Shown in pieces: positions 4,372 to 5,417 of a stretch of DNA of 5,417 nt; positions within the stretch are counted from its first letter, which is position 1; each line of letters starts with the position of its first letter. Below the pieces are notes generated by a model. That model saw only the letters and a program-made list of their open reading frames with translations. It was not told where the DNA came from and ran no database searches. A program made the translations under genes and the position numbers. The stretch is from Solirubrobacteraceae bacterium (lineage in GTDB: Bacteria > Actinomycetota > Thermoleophilia > Solirubrobacterales > Solirubrobacteraceae): positions 1 through 5,417 of the forward strand of contig JAUJME010000120.1 in assembly GCA_030447005.1 (NCBI GenBank), read 5' to 3'.

Positions 4372-5417
4372 CGGTCCGTGCTCAGGACCATCCCGGCGCC
4401 CACGGTGAAGTTGGTCGCCTCGTCGATGAGGATGAAGCTCCCCGTCGTGCGGTTGTCGCGGTATGGATCGACGAGCAGCGGCGCGCTGGTGCGTAGGTGG
4501 ACGCGGCCGATGTCGTTGAGCCCGAGGCCCGGGACCGCCTGGTCGCGGTGCAGCGTGTTGACGTCGACGCGGTAGCGCAGCTCGTCGACGACCGCCTTGG
4601 CGACCGAGGTCGTGTGCTTGAGGGCGTAGCGGCCGCCGGGCTCGAGCGGCTTGTCGGCCATCCAGCAGACCATCGCGTCGAGCGTCCGCGTCGGCTCGGG
4701 CTGGTTGTGGAGCCGGCAGATCATGTCGCCGCGGGAGATGTCGATCTCGTCCTCGAGGCGCAGCGTCACCGACATGGGCGGGTAGGCCGCCTCGAGCTGG
4801 CCGTCGTAGGTGTCGATCGCGGCGATCCGCGTCTGGCGGCCGGAGGGCTGGACGACGACGTCGTCGCCCACCTTGAAGACGCCGCTGGCGACCTGCCCGG
4901 CGTAGCCGCGATAGTCGTGGTGCTCGTCGACCGTCGGGCGGATGACCCACTGCACGGGGAAGCGGCAGTCGATCAGGTTGCGGTCGGAGGCGATGTGGAC
5001 GTGCTCGAGGTGATAGAGCAGCGACGTGCCCTCGTACCACGGCATGTTCGCCGACCGCTCGACGAGGTTGTCACCGTGCAGGGCGGAGATCGGGAAGAAG
5101 GTGAGGTCGTGGACGTCGAGCTTGGCGGCCCACTCCGAGAAGTCCGCCCGGATCCGCTCGTAGACCCCCTCGTCGTAGTCGACGAGGTCCATCTTGTTGA
5201 CGGCCACCGCGAGGTGGGGGATCCGCAGCAGCGACGCGAGGAAGGCGTGGCGGCGGGACTGCTCGAGCACCCCCTTGCGGGCATCGACGAGCACGATCGC
5301 GAGGTCGGCGGTCGAGGCGCCCGTGACCATGTTGCGGGTGTACTGGAGGTGCCCCGGCGTGTCGGCGATGATGAACTTGCGCCGCGGGGTGGCGAAGTAG
5401 CGGTAGGCGACGTCGAT
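4368..5417 (-). CDS. cysN: Sulfate adenylyltransferase subunit 1 (GTPase subunit), 5' end outside window
   Basis: The last 349 codons plus TGA are present; the N-terminus, with the G1 P-loop, lies beyond the right edge (roughly 80-90 residues missing by comparison with about 430 for the family). CysN is an EF-Tu-like GTPase that with CysD forms ATP sulfurylase, using GTP hydrolysis to drive sulfate + ATP to APS + PPi. Visible motifs, numbered from the first residue present: end of G2 (IDVAYRYF, 1-8), G3 DTPGH (19-23), G4 NKMD (74-77), G5-like SALHG (111-115), then the beta-barrel domains with RFPVQWVIRP (152-161) and RGYAG (170-174), finishing with TGSFILIDEATNFTVGAGMV. It ends as a standalone CysN and is not fused to an APS kinase; the kinase is a separate overlapping gene (cysC). 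A cysD gene upstream is expected but not seen here. Confidence 0.97.
   Translation of the reverse strand: MDVAYRYFATPRRKFIIADTPGHLQYTRNMVTGASTADLAIVLVDARKGVLEQSRRHAFLASLLRIPHLAVAVNKMDLVDYDEGVYERIRADFSEWAAKLDVHDLTFFPISALHGDNLVERSANMPWYEGTSLLYHLEHVHIASDRNLIDCRFPVQWVIRPTVDEHHDYRGYAGQVASGVFKVGDDVVVQPSGRQTRIAAIDTYDGQLEAAYPPMSVTLRLEDEIDISRGDMICRLHNQPEPTRTLDAMVCWMADKPLEPGGRYALKHTTSVAKAVVDELRYRVDVNTLHRDQAVPGLGLNDIGRVHLRTSAPLLVDPYRDNRTTGSFILIDEATNFTVGAGMVLSTDR

Noticed and set aside
4372..5040. CysC N-terminal extension of about 220 residues
   Set aside because: This stretch is an out-of-frame read of cysN; CysC starts at the ATGA overlap at 4371.

Overview
The window is very GC-rich double-stranded bacterial DNA with dense, mostly minus-strand genes and strong third-position G/C bias. 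Protein content (a biotin-dependent acyl-CoA carboxylase beta-subunit tail, an epsilon-like small protein, a secreted metallophosphoesterase of the actinobacterial PPA1498 type, and a cysN-cysC-Rrf2-TSUP cluster) points to a high-GC actinobacterium. A Thermoleophilia/Solirubrobacterales-like lineage is my best guess, but this is inference from style and content and not from a marker gene.

Layout. Positions 1-57 (+) are the last 18 codons and stop of an acyl-CoA carboxylase carboxyltransferase subunit. Positions 68 to about 194 hold three tandem copies of a 42-bp repeat. Positions 189-2045 (-) encode a secreted metallophosphoesterase whose stop codon abuts or lies inside the third repeat copy. 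A 70-bp divergent intergenic region with an imperfect inverted repeat follows. Positions 2116-2310 (+) encode a 64-residue protein resembling acyl-CoA carboxylase epsilon subunits. The rest is one minus-strand sulfur-assimilation unit, transcribed right to left: cysN (sulfate adenylyltransferase GTPase subunit, 5' end outside the window), cysC (APS kinase, overlapping cysN by ATGA), an Rrf2-family regulator 5 nt downstream, a 69-nt gap with a dyad-symmetric element, and a TSUP (TauE/SafE-type) membrane transporter.

How the genes work together. CysN, with a CysD partner expected upstream, makes APS from sulfate and ATP with GTP hydrolysis, and CysC phosphorylates APS to PAPS. The Rrf2 protein, which contains no cysteine, is a good candidate for a CymR-like sensor of sulfur status, and the dyad element before the transporter is its most obvious candidate operator. 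The TSUP protein probably moves sulfate, sulfite or an organosulfur anion across the membrane.

The most unusual points are (i) the carboxylase beta-subunit tail and its epsilon-like partner on the same strand but about 2 kb apart, separated by an opposite-strand phosphoesterase plus a repeat array, and (ii) the structured 42-bp tandem repeat itself. I see no RNA genes, CRISPR array, transposase or phage gene, and no convincing wholly new defence or metabolic system.
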